Under the pieces are notes generated by a model that saw nothing but the letters and a program-made list of their open reading frames with translations, searched no databases and had not been told where the DNA came from. Below are positions 1-8,396 of a DNA stretch of 64,000 nt, one piece after another. The stretch's first letter is position 1. Each line of letters starts with the position of its first letter. The stretch is from Clostridiales bacterium 1_7_47FAA (GTDB lineage: Bacteria; Bacillota; Clostridia; Lachnospirales; Lachnospiraceae): the NCBI GenBank assembly GCA_000155435.1, contig DS990260.1:345318-409317 (forward strand). Reading direction: 5' to 3'. A program made the translations under genes and the position numbers.

Positions 1-1838
1 TGGCTCATGTTGGATAGGAAGCGGCTCTTTGCATTGCTTGCCGCCTTGGCGCTGTCCAGGGCGCTCTCAAGGGCCAGGCGCTGCTGTTCCTCTTCATGGC
101 GCTGTTCGTCAATACGGCGTGAAATAAGGATGGCCAGCATATCATCTGAATAAGGATTATCCACATAGATGATCTGGGTGGATATCCAGTGATACTCCCC
201 GTCCGCCAGCAGATGCTTTGATTCCAGGAATACCTCATTCTTATTATGTACCAGGCTTTCACGCAGGGATTCCAGTGAAAAACGGCTTGCGTATTCCTTC
301 CGGTTATCCGGGTGCACGCCGGATGAAAAATCCTCATAAAGCCGGCTGTATGTTTGCTGGCTTCCCAGGTCCGTCATGAGCCCCTGTCTGACATAGATGA
401 AATTCAGGGTATCCCTGGTCAGGTTCAGGCGTATGATTACCGGATAGGCATTGGAGATGGCCCCCACCAATGTGATGCGTTCCTGGAGCTTGTCGCGTTC
501 CGCTGCTTCCTCTTCCAGTTTCTCGGCTGTTATGTCATGAAAGGTTGCAATCAGCACAGGGGTTCCATTTTCATCCATCGTCTTCTCCAGAATACCTGCT
601 CCCCAGAAAACTTCCCCGCTGTTTTTCAGCATGCGCTTTTCAAATCCGGCCTTGCCTCCTTCCCTTGATGCATGGTCAAGGAGCCGGTCCATATCCTCAT
701 GGTCATCCGGGAGTATGACTTCCCTGATGCTCCTTCCGGATATGGCCTCATTGGAGGTGCCTTCCGGATATCCAAGCAGTTCCATCCCTTCCCTGTTAAG
801 CTGGATGAACCGGTTGGGTTCTTCCACAGTTATCAGGGCAATGCCTTCCGGCACAGCGTTATACAGATGTCCGATGTAGGCGGCTTGGTCCATGAGCCGC
901 TTATTGGTCCTTCTCACATAGCGGATATAAAAGGCGGCCAGGACAGATATCCCCAATATGATGCTGGCCATCAGGGACAGGGCCCGCATAAGGATTTCAT
1001 TGGTCTGCTCATTCACGGTATGCTGCGGGATGATTGATACCAGATACCAGTCAGACTGCAGCTTTAGCGGTATGAAGCAGAATACGGTCTTTTCCCCCTG
1101 GTATGTGAACACCGCCCAGCCATTTCCCGCGTTTTCCAGGGCCTGGCTGAACTCTTCCAGCTGTTCTGGCGCATTCTGCGGCACATCCAGCATATCAAAA
1201 AGGTTCCTCACGGTTTTATTGCTGCCCGGATGGGGGGAACGGATCAGTATATCCCCCTTTGTGTTCACAACATAAGAAAAGCCTGCATTATCATAAAAGG
1301 AAAGACTGAAGCTGTCCACAATGGTGTCCACTTCATACTCCTTAACCAGATAAGCCTTTGTGCCGTCAGCCAGAGCAACCTGATTGTAGAGGTTGAACAC
1401 ATTCACCCCTGTCACGCTGCTTATATGCGGGTTGATGATGCCGCTTTCCCCCTGCTGTCCGAATATCTGTTTCCCGGCCTCTTCATCCCATCCCCCATGT
1501 CCGGGCAGGCAGGTGCCGTCGGGAAGGTAAAGGCTTACCCCGTGGCGCGAGCGGGCGGAGTGCTCCAGTATTTCCCCAATCTCCTGCTTCTGCAGCAAAG
1601 AATATCCGCCCAGCTCCACTGCCGCGTCCTCCATATCCTCATACGCTTCCTGAAGCTGTATGCGCAGTGTGGTACAGCCCTGCTTCGTGCTTTCCATGAT
1701 TGTATGGATGGACTGTTCCCAAAGCTGCGTGCTCACATCCTGCACGAAAAGGAAAGTAAGGAAACTAAGGGCCGCGCCAATCAGGACCGCTGCCAGGATG
1801 ATTTTTGATTTGATGTTTACACCATTGCGGTCCGTCAT
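1..1838 (-). CDS. PAS-containing membrane sensor histidine kinase (3' part outside window)
   Basis: The frame stays open from ATG 1838 (preceded by GGAGG) to the left edge, giving 612 codons of a longer protein. A first membrane segment lies at about residues 12-30 and a second at about 284-306. They enclose an extracellular sensor region of roughly 250 residues, which I infer to be of the Cache type. After it come a PAS domain (about 324-435, ending in FHDIT) and a second PAS-like segment (about 460-575). A helical linker ends in SNAKSRFLSNMS, the usual lead-in to the phospho-accepting His box, so the His itself should lie just outside the window. In this family the remainder is normally a HATPase and often receiver domains. 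ATG overlaps the stop of the upstream binding-protein gene (ATGA), so the two are translationally coupled. Kinase identity is inferred from layout and the pre-H-box motif. Confidence 0.88.
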   Translation of the reverse strand, partial: MTDRNGVNIKSKIILAAVLIGAALSFLTFLFVQDVSTQLWEQSIHTIMESTKQGCTTLRIQLQEAYEDMEDAAVELGGYSLLQKQEIGEILEHSARSRHGVSLYLPDGTCLPGHGGWDEEAGKQIFGQQGESGIINPHISSVTGVNVFNLYNQVALADGTKAYLVKEYEVDTIVDSFSLSFYDNAGFSYVVNTKGDILIRSPHPGSNKTVRNLFDMLDVPQNAPEQLEEFSQALENAGNGWAVFTYQGEKTVFCFIPLKLQSDWYLVSIIPQHTVNEQTNEILMRALSLMASIILGISVLAAFYIRYVRRTNKRLMDQAAYIGHLYNAVPEGIALITVEEPNRFIQLNREGMELLGYPEGTSNEAISGRSIREVILPDDHEDMDRLLDHASREGGKAGFEKRMLKNSGEVFWGAGILEKTMDENGTPVLIATFHDITAEKLEEEAAERDKLQERITLVGAISNAYPVIIRLNLTRDTLNFIYVRQGLMTDLGSQQTYSRLYEDFSSGVHPDNRKEYASRFSLESLRESLVHNKNEVFLESKHLLADGEYHWISTQIIYVDNPYSDDMLAILISRRIDEQRHEEEQQRLALESALDSAKAASNAKSRFLSNMS

Positions 1839-3112
1839 GGTGTCCCTCCTTCTGTAATGCCCTGTTTGTCCATCCAGTCCATGACAGCTTCAAGCGGCTC
1901 CCCTGAAAGAAGCTTCCGGGAAACCTCCGCCGTCAGGTTCCATATTGGAAGTTCGAGAAATCCGTCCGTACCAATCACGGTCCTGCCTTCCTGGTAGCAG
2001 GATATCAAAGGTTCAATTTCCTTGACAGATGAAGGCGCCCCGTTTTTCAGCGGGCTTAAGGAAGACTGCTGGTCCGCGAATTTCTGAATATTCTCCGGCC
2101 TGGTAAAGTATTCCACAAACCGCGCCGCCGCCTCGGGATATTCACTGTCAGCATTGATGCTCAGACGCGTATCCGCATTAATGACCACAAGATTCCCCTC
2201 ATCCAGGACCGGGTAAGGGACCACCTGGAACTTAAAATCCGGTTCCATGCCTTTTACCCGGCCGGCCGCCCATGCGCCGGTCAGCATGAAGGGGGACTCA
2301 CCCCTGACAAATTCCTCCAGATCATCTGAGGTTTTCATTGTTGTAAGGGATTTCCCTGCATCCACATAACCTCTGGTTATCAGTTCCTCTGCCAGGGAAA
2401 AGCCAGGCCCCAGATACCTGCTGATGGGTTCCTGTCCTCTGTTCAGGCGTTCAAACACCTCCATCTGACGTTTTTCCTGGTATACGTCATAAAATCCCCT
2501 GCCGATTGCCAGTGTTTTTAAGGAAATGTCATTATTGGCAATGACCGGCGTCATGCCCTGTGAAAGAAAATATCCACATGTATCCTCCCACTCCCCAAGG
2601 TTTTCCGGTATCTTCTGCTTATGTTCCTTTAACAGGTCCATATTGCAGTAAAGGCCAAACACGGACACGGTTGTAGGCAGCCAGTATATCTTCCCGTCAT
2701 CCCCCATCTGGCTGAGCATGATATCCGTATAATTAGAAAGCGTACTGACACCGGAAAGGTCCGCCAGCTGTCCCTTATCCCGCAGTTCCAGCACCGTGTC
2801 ATGGTTCACCATGAAGATATCATCCCCTTTACCAGCCGCCATGCGCCTGCAGAGGGCGTCATAATATTCCGTTCCCTTCAGGCTCTCATAGGATACCCGT
2901 ACGTCCGGGTTTTCCTTCATGAAACCGGTAATGATTTCCTCAATCACGATCACGTTTTCCGTCTCATATTTATTTCCAAAAAAAGTAATCATCACAGGCT
3001 CTTCCTGGGCCTTGCCGTAATTCACCACCCGGTTTCCGGCGCCGCAGCCCGATATCAGGGCCGCAGATAAGGCTACCGTTATGAAAAGTCCTGATTTTAT
3101 TCCCTTTTTCAT
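1835..3112 (-). CDS. ABC-type extracellular solute-binding lipoprotein, family 1
   Basis: The 425-residue protein has a lipoprotein signal (lipobox ending at Cys about 23, ALISGCG) followed by a classical family-1 sugar-binding-protein body. Visible hallmarks are NPDVRVSYES near the N-terminus, the DDIFMVN segment, PFMLTGAW near the middle and AARFVEYF near the C-terminus. Such proteins capture oligosaccharides or polyols outside the membrane. No permease or ATPase gene is adjacent: upstream is a terminator facing this gene, and downstream the stop codon overlaps the start of a membrane sensor kinase. It may therefore be the ligand-presenting subunit of that kinase rather than part of a transporter (inference). 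Start chosen at ATG 3112 behind AGGGG. The substrate cannot be read from sequence. Confidence 0.9.
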   Translation of the reverse strand: MKKGIKSGLFITVALSAALISGCGAGNRVVNYGKAQEEPVMITFFGNKYETENVIVIEEIITGFMKENPDVRVSYESLKGTEYYDALCRRMAAGKGDDIFMVNHDTVLELRDKGQLADLSGVSTLSNYTDIMLSQMGDDGKIYWLPTTVSVFGLYCNMDLLKEHKQKIPENLGEWEDTCGYFLSQGMTPVIANNDISLKTLAIGRGFYDVYQEKRQMEVFERLNRGQEPISRYLGPGFSLAEELITRGYVDAGKSLTTMKTSDDLEEFVRGESPFMLTGAWAAGRVKGMEPDFKFQVVPYPVLDEGNLVVINADTRLSINADSEYPEAAARFVEYFTRPENIQKFADQQSSLSPLKNGAPSSVKEIEPLISCYQEGRTVIGTDGFLELPIWNLTAEVSRKLLSGEPLEAVMDWMDKQGITEGGTP

Positions 3113-3155
3113 TGATATTCCCCTTTAATCTACTTCTCTTAAGACAAACATATAT

Positions 3156-3161
3156 ATTATA
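3156..3161 (-). promoter_or_regulatory. Extended -10 promoter for the binding-protein/kinase pair
   Basis: On the minus strand TATAAT is preceded by TGG, forming an extended -10 element about 45 nt upstream of the lipoprotein start. No good -35 hexamer is visible at the standard distance; the extended -10 may compensate. Confidence 0.5.
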
Positions 3162-3178
3162 CCACGTTACGGTCAAAG

Positions 3179-3217
3179 CAAAAAGGACATTTCTAAAATC
3201 CCTCTTAGAAATGTCCT
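3179..3217 (-). terminator. Rho-independent terminator after lysS
   Basis: Arms 3184-3196 and 3205-3217 form a perfect 13-bp stem around an 8-nt loop, followed on the minus strand by TTTTT. It ends the greA-lysS transcript before the next promoter. Confidence 0.85.
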
Positions 3218-3273
3218 CTTACTGCTAATCAGAAATAAATTCCCTGTTCAGGAATGAATCATCAAACAACCTC

Positions 3274-5217
3274 TTAGTACAGCTTTGCACCAGCCGGGAT
3301 ATGGTCGTCCACCACCAGAAGATGGAGCCCTTCTGCCCCGTCCTCCTCATGTACCGCAGATATCAGCATACCGCAGGAATCAATGCCCATCATCTTGCGC
3401 GGAGGCAGGTTTACAATGGCAATGGCCGTCTTCCCAATCAGCTCTTCCGGCTCATAATACTCATGGATCCCGCTTAAGATCGTGCGGTCCGTGCCTGAAC
3501 CGTCATCTAAGGTAAACTGTAGAAGTTTCTTACTTTTCGGTACTGCGACACAGTCTTTGATTTTCACAGCACGGTAATCAGATTTTGCAAATGTTTCAAA
3601 ATCAACCATTTCTTCAAACAATGGCTCAATCTTCACGTTAGAAAAATCAATTTCCACTTCTGCTTTTTCTTCAGCATCCACGGATTTCCCTACTGGCTTT
3701 TCAGCCTTCTTAGGCGCGTCAGAACCGCCCAGCGTCTTCATGGTCGGGAACAGCAGCACATCCCTGATTGCCGCTGAATCCGTCAGCAGCATGCACATAC
3801 GGTCGATTCCAAACCCAATGCCGCCGGTGGGAGGCATACCCACTTCCAGGGCATTGATGAAGTCCTCATCCGTGTGGTTTGCTTCCTCATCCCCCTGGGC
3901 CAGCAGTTCCTCCTGGGCCTTGAAACGCTCCCTCTGGTCAATTGGGTCATTGAGTTCAGAATAGGCATTGGCCATCTCCCAGCCGTTCATGAAGAACTCG
4001 AAACGCTCCACATACTCCGGATCCTCCGGTTTCTTCTTGGTCAGCGGTGAGATTTCAATGGGATGGTCCATGACAAAGGTCGGCTGGACCAGATGCGCTT
4101 CCACAAACTCCTCAAAGAAAAGGTTCAGGATGTCGCCCTTCTTATGGCGCCCCTCAAACTCCACATGCTTTTCCCTGGCAGCTGCCCTGGCTTCTTCCAG
4201 GGTGTGGATCTGTGAGAAGTCCACGCCGGAATACTTCTTCACCGCATCCACCATGGTAATACGTTCAAATGGCCTGCCTAAATCCATCTGGATCCCGTTA
4301 TAGGTAATGGTGGTGGTCCCCAGCACCTCCTGTGCCACAAAACGGTACAGGTTCTCTGTCAGGTCCATCATGCCATGGTAATCCGTATATGCCTGGTACA
4401 GTTCCATCAGGGTGAACTCCGGGTTATGCCTGGTGTCCAGTCCCTCGTTGCGGAACACGCGTCCAATCTCATAAACCCTTTCAAGGCCGCCTACAATCAG
4501 CCTCTTTAAGTAAAGCTCCAGTGAAATACGAAGCTTTAAATCCTCATCCAGTGCATTGAAGTGGGTTTCAAAAGGTCTTGCTGCAGCTCCGCCCGCATTG
4601 GCAACCAGCATGGGGGTCTCCACTTCCATGAAGCCTTCCCCGCCCAGATACTTACGGATGGCGGCAAGGATCCTGGAACGCTTGATGAAGGTATCCTTCA
4701 CCTCCGCGTTCATGATCAAATCCACATAACGCTGGCGGTAACGCATATCCGTGTCTGTCAGTCCATGGAACTTCTCAGGAAGCACCTGAAGGCTCTTGGA
4801 GAGAAGGGTCACCTCTGTGGCATGGATGGAAATCTCGCCTGTCTTGGTGGTGAACACAGTTCCCCTGACGCCAACCACATCACCGATGTCCATTTTCTTA
4901 AAATCCTTGTACGGCTCTTCCCCTACGCTGTCGCGGGCAACATAGACCTGGATATTGCCTTTTAAATCCTGGATATTGCAGAAAGAAGCCTTACCCATGA
5001 CGCGCTTGAACATCATACGGCCTGCGATGGCTGCTTCCTTCCCTTCCCACTGCCCGTAATTGTCTTTCACATCCATGCTATGGGCAGTCACATCATATTT
5101 TGTAATCTGGAAAGGGTCCTTTCCAGCTGCCTGAAGTTCTGCCAGCTTATCCCGCCTGGCCTTCAGCACATGATTCAAATCCTGTTCTGCCTGGTTAACC
5201 TTCTGCTGATCTCCCAC
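3274..5217 (-). CDS. lysS: Lysyl-tRNA synthetase, class II, with C-terminal tRNA-binding domain
   Basis: Charges tRNA-Lys with lysine in the cytoplasm. The N-terminal OB-fold anticodon-binding domain is followed by the class II core: motif 2 around FRNEGLDTRHNPEF and motif 3 GFGIDRMCML. The protein is about 150 residues longer than B. subtilis LysRS. After a charged linker (about 520-545) the last ~105 residues look like the EMAPII/Trbp111-type tRNA-binding fold (VAVPKSKKLLQFTLDDGSG, GIDSCGM), best known at the C-terminus of MetRS. A longer frame opens at ATG 5241, but AGGAGG lies inside it eight bases before GTG 5217, so GTG 5217 (647 residues) is the better start. It is co-directional with greA (45 nt gap) and terminated by a strong hairpin. 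Confidence 0.96.
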   Translation of the reverse strand: MGDQQKVNQAEQDLNHVLKARRDKLAELQAAGKDPFQITKYDVTAHSMDVKDNYGQWEGKEAAIAGRMMFKRVMGKASFCNIQDLKGNIQVYVARDSVGEEPYKDFKKMDIGDVVGVRGTVFTTKTGEISIHATEVTLLSKSLQVLPEKFHGLTDTDMRYRQRYVDLIMNAEVKDTFIKRSRILAAIRKYLGGEGFMEVETPMLVANAGGAAARPFETHFNALDEDLKLRISLELYLKRLIVGGLERVYEIGRVFRNEGLDTRHNPEFTLMELYQAYTDYHGMMDLTENLYRFVAQEVLGTTTITYNGIQMDLGRPFERITMVDAVKKYSGVDFSQIHTLEEARAAAREKHVEFEGRHKKGDILNLFFEEFVEAHLVQPTFVMDHPIEISPLTKKKPEDPEYVERFEFFMNGWEMANAYSELNDPIDQRERFKAQEELLAQGDEEANHTDEDFINALEVGMPPTGGIGFGIDRMCMLLTDSAAIRDVLLFPTMKTLGGSDAPKKAEKPVGKSVDAEEKAEVEIDFSNVKIEPLFEEMVDFETFAKSDYRAVKIKDCVAVPKSKKLLQFTLDDGSGTDRTILSGIHEYYEPEELIGKTAIAIVNLPPRKMMGIDSCGMLISAVHEEDGAEGLHLLVVDDHIPAGAKLY

Positions 5218-5262
5218 GTTTCGCACTCCTCCTGCGTTCATCTATTCTATCAATCGGTTTCC

Positions 5263-5745
5263 TTATGAAACCCTCTGGATTTCCAGCACCTTGTACTGGA
5301 TATCCCCGGCCTGTGTCTCCACTTCAACACAGTCACCCACAACCTTGCCTATCAGGGCGCGGCCTACCGGCGACTCATTGCTTATCTTATTCTGCAGGCT
5401 GTTGGCCTCGGTGGAACCTACGATATAGAATTCCATCTCTTCATCATATTCAACATCCAGAAGCTTGACCTTACATCCAATGTTAATCTTGTCAAGGTCA
5501 ATCTCATCCTCCACAACAACCTCTGCGTTCTTAAGCAGCTTTTCCAGCTCCTCGATACGCAGCTCGATGTCCCTCTGCTCATCCTTGGCAGCGTCATACT
5601 CCGCGTTCTCGGACAGGTCCCCCTGCTCCCTGGCTTCCTTGATTTTCTGTGCTACTTCTTTTCTTTTGACAACCTTCAGATTCTGCAGTTCATCCTCATA
5701 CTGTTTGAGTCCGGCATATGTCAATATGTGTTTCTTATCCGCCAT
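5263..5745 (-). CDS. greA: Transcription elongation factor GreA
   Basis: A 160-residue protein that enters the RNA polymerase secondary channel and stimulates cleavage of backtracked RNA. The N-terminal antiparallel coiled coil carries acidic tip residues ([14 protein letters not shown]) and the C-terminal FKBP-like domain ends with [16 protein letters not shown]. The start is ATG 5745 preceded by GGAAG, giving the standard length; an upstream in-frame ATG at 5793 would add 16 residues without a clear ribosome site. First gene of a greA-lysS unit. Confidence 0.96.
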   Translation of the reverse strand: MADKKHILTYAGLKQYEDELQNLKVVKRKEVAQKIKEAREQGDLSENAEYDAAKDEQRDIELRIEELEKLLKNAEVVVEDEIDLDKINIGCKVKLLDVEYDEEMEFYIVGSTEANSLQNKISNESPVGRALIGKVVGDCVEVETQAGDIQYKVLEIQRVS

Positions 5746-5828
5746 TTTACCTGCTTCCTTCCTTTTGATTCTTTGATTTATGTTTGTTTTCACTTAAGTA
5801 TCTGTCTTACTACCTACACATTCAGTGT

Positions 5829-5857
5829 ATTATATAAGAAAATATGGCTATTGTCAA
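5829..5857 (-). promoter_or_regulatory. Consensus sigma-A promoter for greA-lysS
   Basis: On the minus strand TTGACA (5857-5852) and TATAAT (5834-5829) are separated by exactly 17 bp, a perfect vegetative consensus. It lies in the gap between dusB and greA. Confidence 0.9.
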
Positions 5858-5874
5858 GAATGGTTTCCATCTTT

Positions 5875-6861
5875 TCACCGTGGATCTGACGGCGGGATTG
5901 ACGGTGCGGTCCGATTCAGAAGTCCTGCCAGTCCTTTCAGGGTTTCCACCTGATTGATTTCGTTCCTGAGGGCAGCTGAATGGGGCATCCCCTTGGTGTA
6001 CCAGGCCACATGCCCCCGCATCTCACGCATGGCGGTCTGTTCGCCCTTGTACTCCGCCAGCATATGCCCATGGCGGAGGATCATTGCCTGTATCTCTTCT
6101 ATAGAAGGACCGGGAAGGATTTCCCCTGTGTCCAGGTAATGGCTGATCCGCCTGAAGATCCACGGATTTCCCTTGGCGCCCCTGGCCACCATGATTCCAT
6201 CGCAGCCGGTCTCCTCCATCATACGCCCGGCATCCTGGGGCGTGAAAATGTCCCCGTTCCCAATCACAGGAATCTTCACCGCCTCCTTCACCTGCCGGAT
6301 GATATCCCAGTCAGCCTTTCCTGAATAGTACTGTTCCCTTGTCCTGCCATGGACAGCCACTGCCGCCACGCCGCTGGCCTCAGCCATTTTTGCAAACTCC
6401 ACCGCATTGACGCAGGTGTCATTGAATCCCTTGCGGAACTTGACCGTAACCGGCTTCTTCACCGCCTTCACCATGGCTGAAAGGATTTTTTCAGCCAGTT
6501 CAGGATTTTTCATAAGGGCGGAGCCTTCTCCGTTATTCACGATCTTAGGCACTGGACACCCCATGTTCACATCAATGAAATCATATGGACCGTCCTCAAT
6601 CCTGGCAGCAATCTGAGCCATGATATCCGGGTCCGAGCCAAAGAGCTGGATGGCTGCCGGGCGCTCCTGCGGGTGTATCTGCATCAGCTCCTTTGTGTTC
6701 CTGTTATTGTACAGGATGGCCTTTGCACTGACCATCTCCGTCACCACACATCCGGCCCCCTGTTCGCGGCAGAGCAGACGAAATGGCAGGTCCGTCACTC
6801 CTGCCATGGGTGCCAGTATCACATTATTGTCAAGAATGGTGTTTCCTATCCGCAGTTCCAT
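5875..6861 (-). CDS. dusB: tRNA-dihydrouridine synthase, DusB type
   Basis: A flavoenzyme that reduces uridine to dihydrouridine in tRNA D-loops. The 328 residues begin with the FMN-barrel signature [12 protein letters not shown] and contain the active-site segment [19 protein letters not shown], whose Cys is the expected catalytic acid. FMN-phosphate motifs ([27 protein letters not shown]-like) follow in order. The start ATG directly abuts the stop codon of the upstream small DUF gene (TAGATG), so translation is coupled. The C-terminus is short but within the family range. Confidence 0.94.
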   Translation of the reverse strand: MELRIGNTILDNNVILAPMAGVTDLPFRLLCREQGAGCVVTEMVSAKAILYNNRNTKELMQIHPQERPAAIQLFGSDPDIMAQIAARIEDGPYDFIDVNMGCPVPKIVNNGEGSALMKNPELAEKILSAMVKAVKKPVTVKFRKGFNDTCVNAVEFAKMAEASGVAAVAVHGRTREQYYSGKADWDIIRQVKEAVKIPVIGNGDIFTPQDAGRMMEETGCDGIMVARGAKGNPWIFRRISHYLDTGEILPGPSIEEIQAMILRHGHMLAEYKGEQTAMREMRGHVAWYTKGMPHSAALRNEINQVETLKGLAGLLNRTAPSIPPSDPR

Positions 6862-7206
6862 CTATTCTTCACCGTCCAGGTCCAGGTCTTCCCCCAGGAA
6901 AAATGTCCTGTAGTACAGTTCCAGGGATTCAAGCATCTCCCTCTTTTCTTCCTGGTACTGCTTAATCTTAAGGACACTGCCAATCTCATCAAACAGGTAA
7001 TCCTCCTCAGGAGCCGTGACCTTGAATTCCAGGGCTCCGCTGTCATCAAACTCCAGGGTCAGGATCCCCCCCACATCCTCAGTATAAAGAACGCACATGA
7101 TGTGCAGCTCATCCTTAATGGACTGGGGCAGTGAACTGAACTCCTGGTTAAAATAATACTTCTGTTCATAGGAATTGGCTCCGCAGAGCACCTTTGTATC
7201 CATCAT
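6862..7206 (-). CDS. Small conserved protein, probably DUF6145 type
   Basis: A soluble acidic protein of about 114 residues with no signal peptide or membrane segment. Recognisable stretches are VLCGANSYEQKYYFN, LHIMCVLYTEDVGG and YRTFFLGEDLDLDGEE. I associate these with an uncharacterised Lachnospiraceae family; function unknown. A longer frame reaches 7275, but it would run through a hairpin; GGAGAG lies seven bases before ATG 7206 (a second ATG follows at once). The gene sits between pfkA and dusB with no gap to dusB. Confidence 0.8.
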   Translation of the reverse strand: MMDTKVLCGANSYEQKYYFNQEFSSLPQSIKDELHIMCVLYTEDVGGILTLEFDDSGALEFKVTAPEEDYLFDEIGSVLKIKQYQEEKREMLESLELYYRTFFLGEDLDLDGEE

Positions 7207-7220
7207 CTCATCTCTCCACA

Positions 7221-7267
7221 AAAGTCCGCTGCCCCGGAGGAGATAACCTACCGCAGGCGCGGACTTT
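7221..7267 (-). promoter_or_regulatory. Stem-loop between pfkA and the small DUF gene
   Basis: The arms AAAGTCCGC (7221-7229) and GCGGACTTT (7259-7267) are perfect complements, and the inner GCAG/CTGC can extend the stem. On the minus strand it is followed by only TTTTG, so it may be a weak terminator or a processing hairpin that separates pfkA from the downstream pair. Confidence 0.5.
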
Positions 7268-7331
7268 CCATTCATTCTATATTCGGATGCGGCCAGGGCC
7301 TTACATTATTGATACACTGCCGCAGCGCCCC

Positions 7332-8306
7332 TTACCTTATGAGCAGCTTTGCAACCTCATACTGCTCTTCCGGAATATCCTTTTTCATGTTCAGGGCTTC
7401 CTGGATATCATAATCCACGAATTCGCCGTGCTTATAGGCCACCAGACGGTTGCTCTTGCCTTCAGCCAGAAGTTCTGCCGCCTTGGCACCCATGATGGAA
7501 GCGTAAACCCTGTCCTTACAGGTTGGCGTGCCGCCCCTCTGCATGTGTCCCAGGATGGTTGCCCTTGTCTCGATTCCGGTGGCTGCCTCAATACGCTTTG
7601 CCATGGAGCCGGAATGTCCGATTCCCTCGGCGTTAATGATGATATTGTGCTTCTTGCCCCGTCTGCGGTTATCGATGATCCGGTTGATCAGCGCCTGCTC
7701 ATCCCCGTCATACCGCTCCGGGAGAAGGATATCCTCTGCCCCGTTGGCAATGCCGCACCACAGCGCAAGATAGCCCGCGTTCCTTCCCATTACCTCCACG
7801 ATGCTGCAGCGCTCATGGGAGGTGGAGGTGTCACGGATCTTGTCAATGGCTTCCATGGCCGTGTTGACAGCTGTGTCAAAACCGATGGTGTAATCCGTAC
7901 ATGCAATATCCAGGTCAATGGTTCCCGGAAGTCCGATTGTATTGATTCCAAGGGCGGAAAGCTTTCCCGCGCCCCGGAAGGAACCGTCGCCGCCAATGAC
8001 CACCATTCCGTCGATTCCATGCTTGCGGCAGATTTCAGCGCCCTGCTGCTGGCCTTCCGGTGTGGTAAACTCCTTGCATCTGGCTGTGTAAAGTATGGTA
8101 CCGCCCTTGTTGATGGTGTCCGATACGCTGGTGGACTCCATATCCACAATCTCTTCTTCCAGAAGTCCTGCGTAGCCACGCATGATTCCCTTTACCTTAA
8201 GTCCCTTGTTAATTGCTGCACGAACCACTGCGCGGATTGCCGCGTTCATTCCCGGCGCATCGCCGCCGCTTGTAAGTACTCCAATGGTCTTCACTGCCTT
8301 TGCCAT
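7332..8306 (-). CDS. pfkA: ATP-dependent 6-phosphofructokinase
   Basis: Phosphorylates fructose 6-phosphate to fructose 1,6-bisphosphate, the committed step of glycolysis. The 324-residue length matches bacterial PfkA. The N-terminal nucleotide site reads GVLTSGGDAPGMNA and the second GGDGS; the Gly of GGDGS favours ATP over pyrophosphate as donor. The catalytic segment is GTIDLD, where most PfkA have GTIDND, a small deviation. Other family motifs are MGRNAGYLA and LGHMQRGG. AAGGAGG precedes ATG 8306. It lies 90 nt downstream of dnaE on the same strand. Confidence 0.96.
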   Translation of the reverse strand: MAKAVKTIGVLTSGGDAPGMNAAIRAVVRAAINKGLKVKGIMRGYAGLLEEEIVDMESTSVSDTINKGGTILYTARCKEFTTPEGQQQGAEICRKHGIDGMVVIGGDGSFRGAGKLSALGINTIGLPGTIDLDIACTDYTIGFDTAVNTAMEAIDKIRDTSTSHERCSIVEVMGRNAGYLALWCGIANGAEDILLPERYDGDEQALINRIIDNRRRGKKHNIIINAEGIGHSGSMAKRIEAATGIETRATILGHMQRGGTPTCKDRVYASIMGAKAAELLAEGKSNRLVAYKHGEFVDYDIQEALNMKKDIPEEQYEVAKLLIR

Positions 8307-8396
8307 AGCAATTTACCTCCTTGTATTAAGCGCCTGCGTCCGCCGCCTGCGCAATGTCACTCTTATTCATTCTCTCATTTTATGCCCAACGCTATT

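Noticed and set aside
354-1808. Several plus-strand open frames
   Set aside because: They are antisense to the sensor kinase frame, which is continuous and has recognisable PAS and membrane segments.
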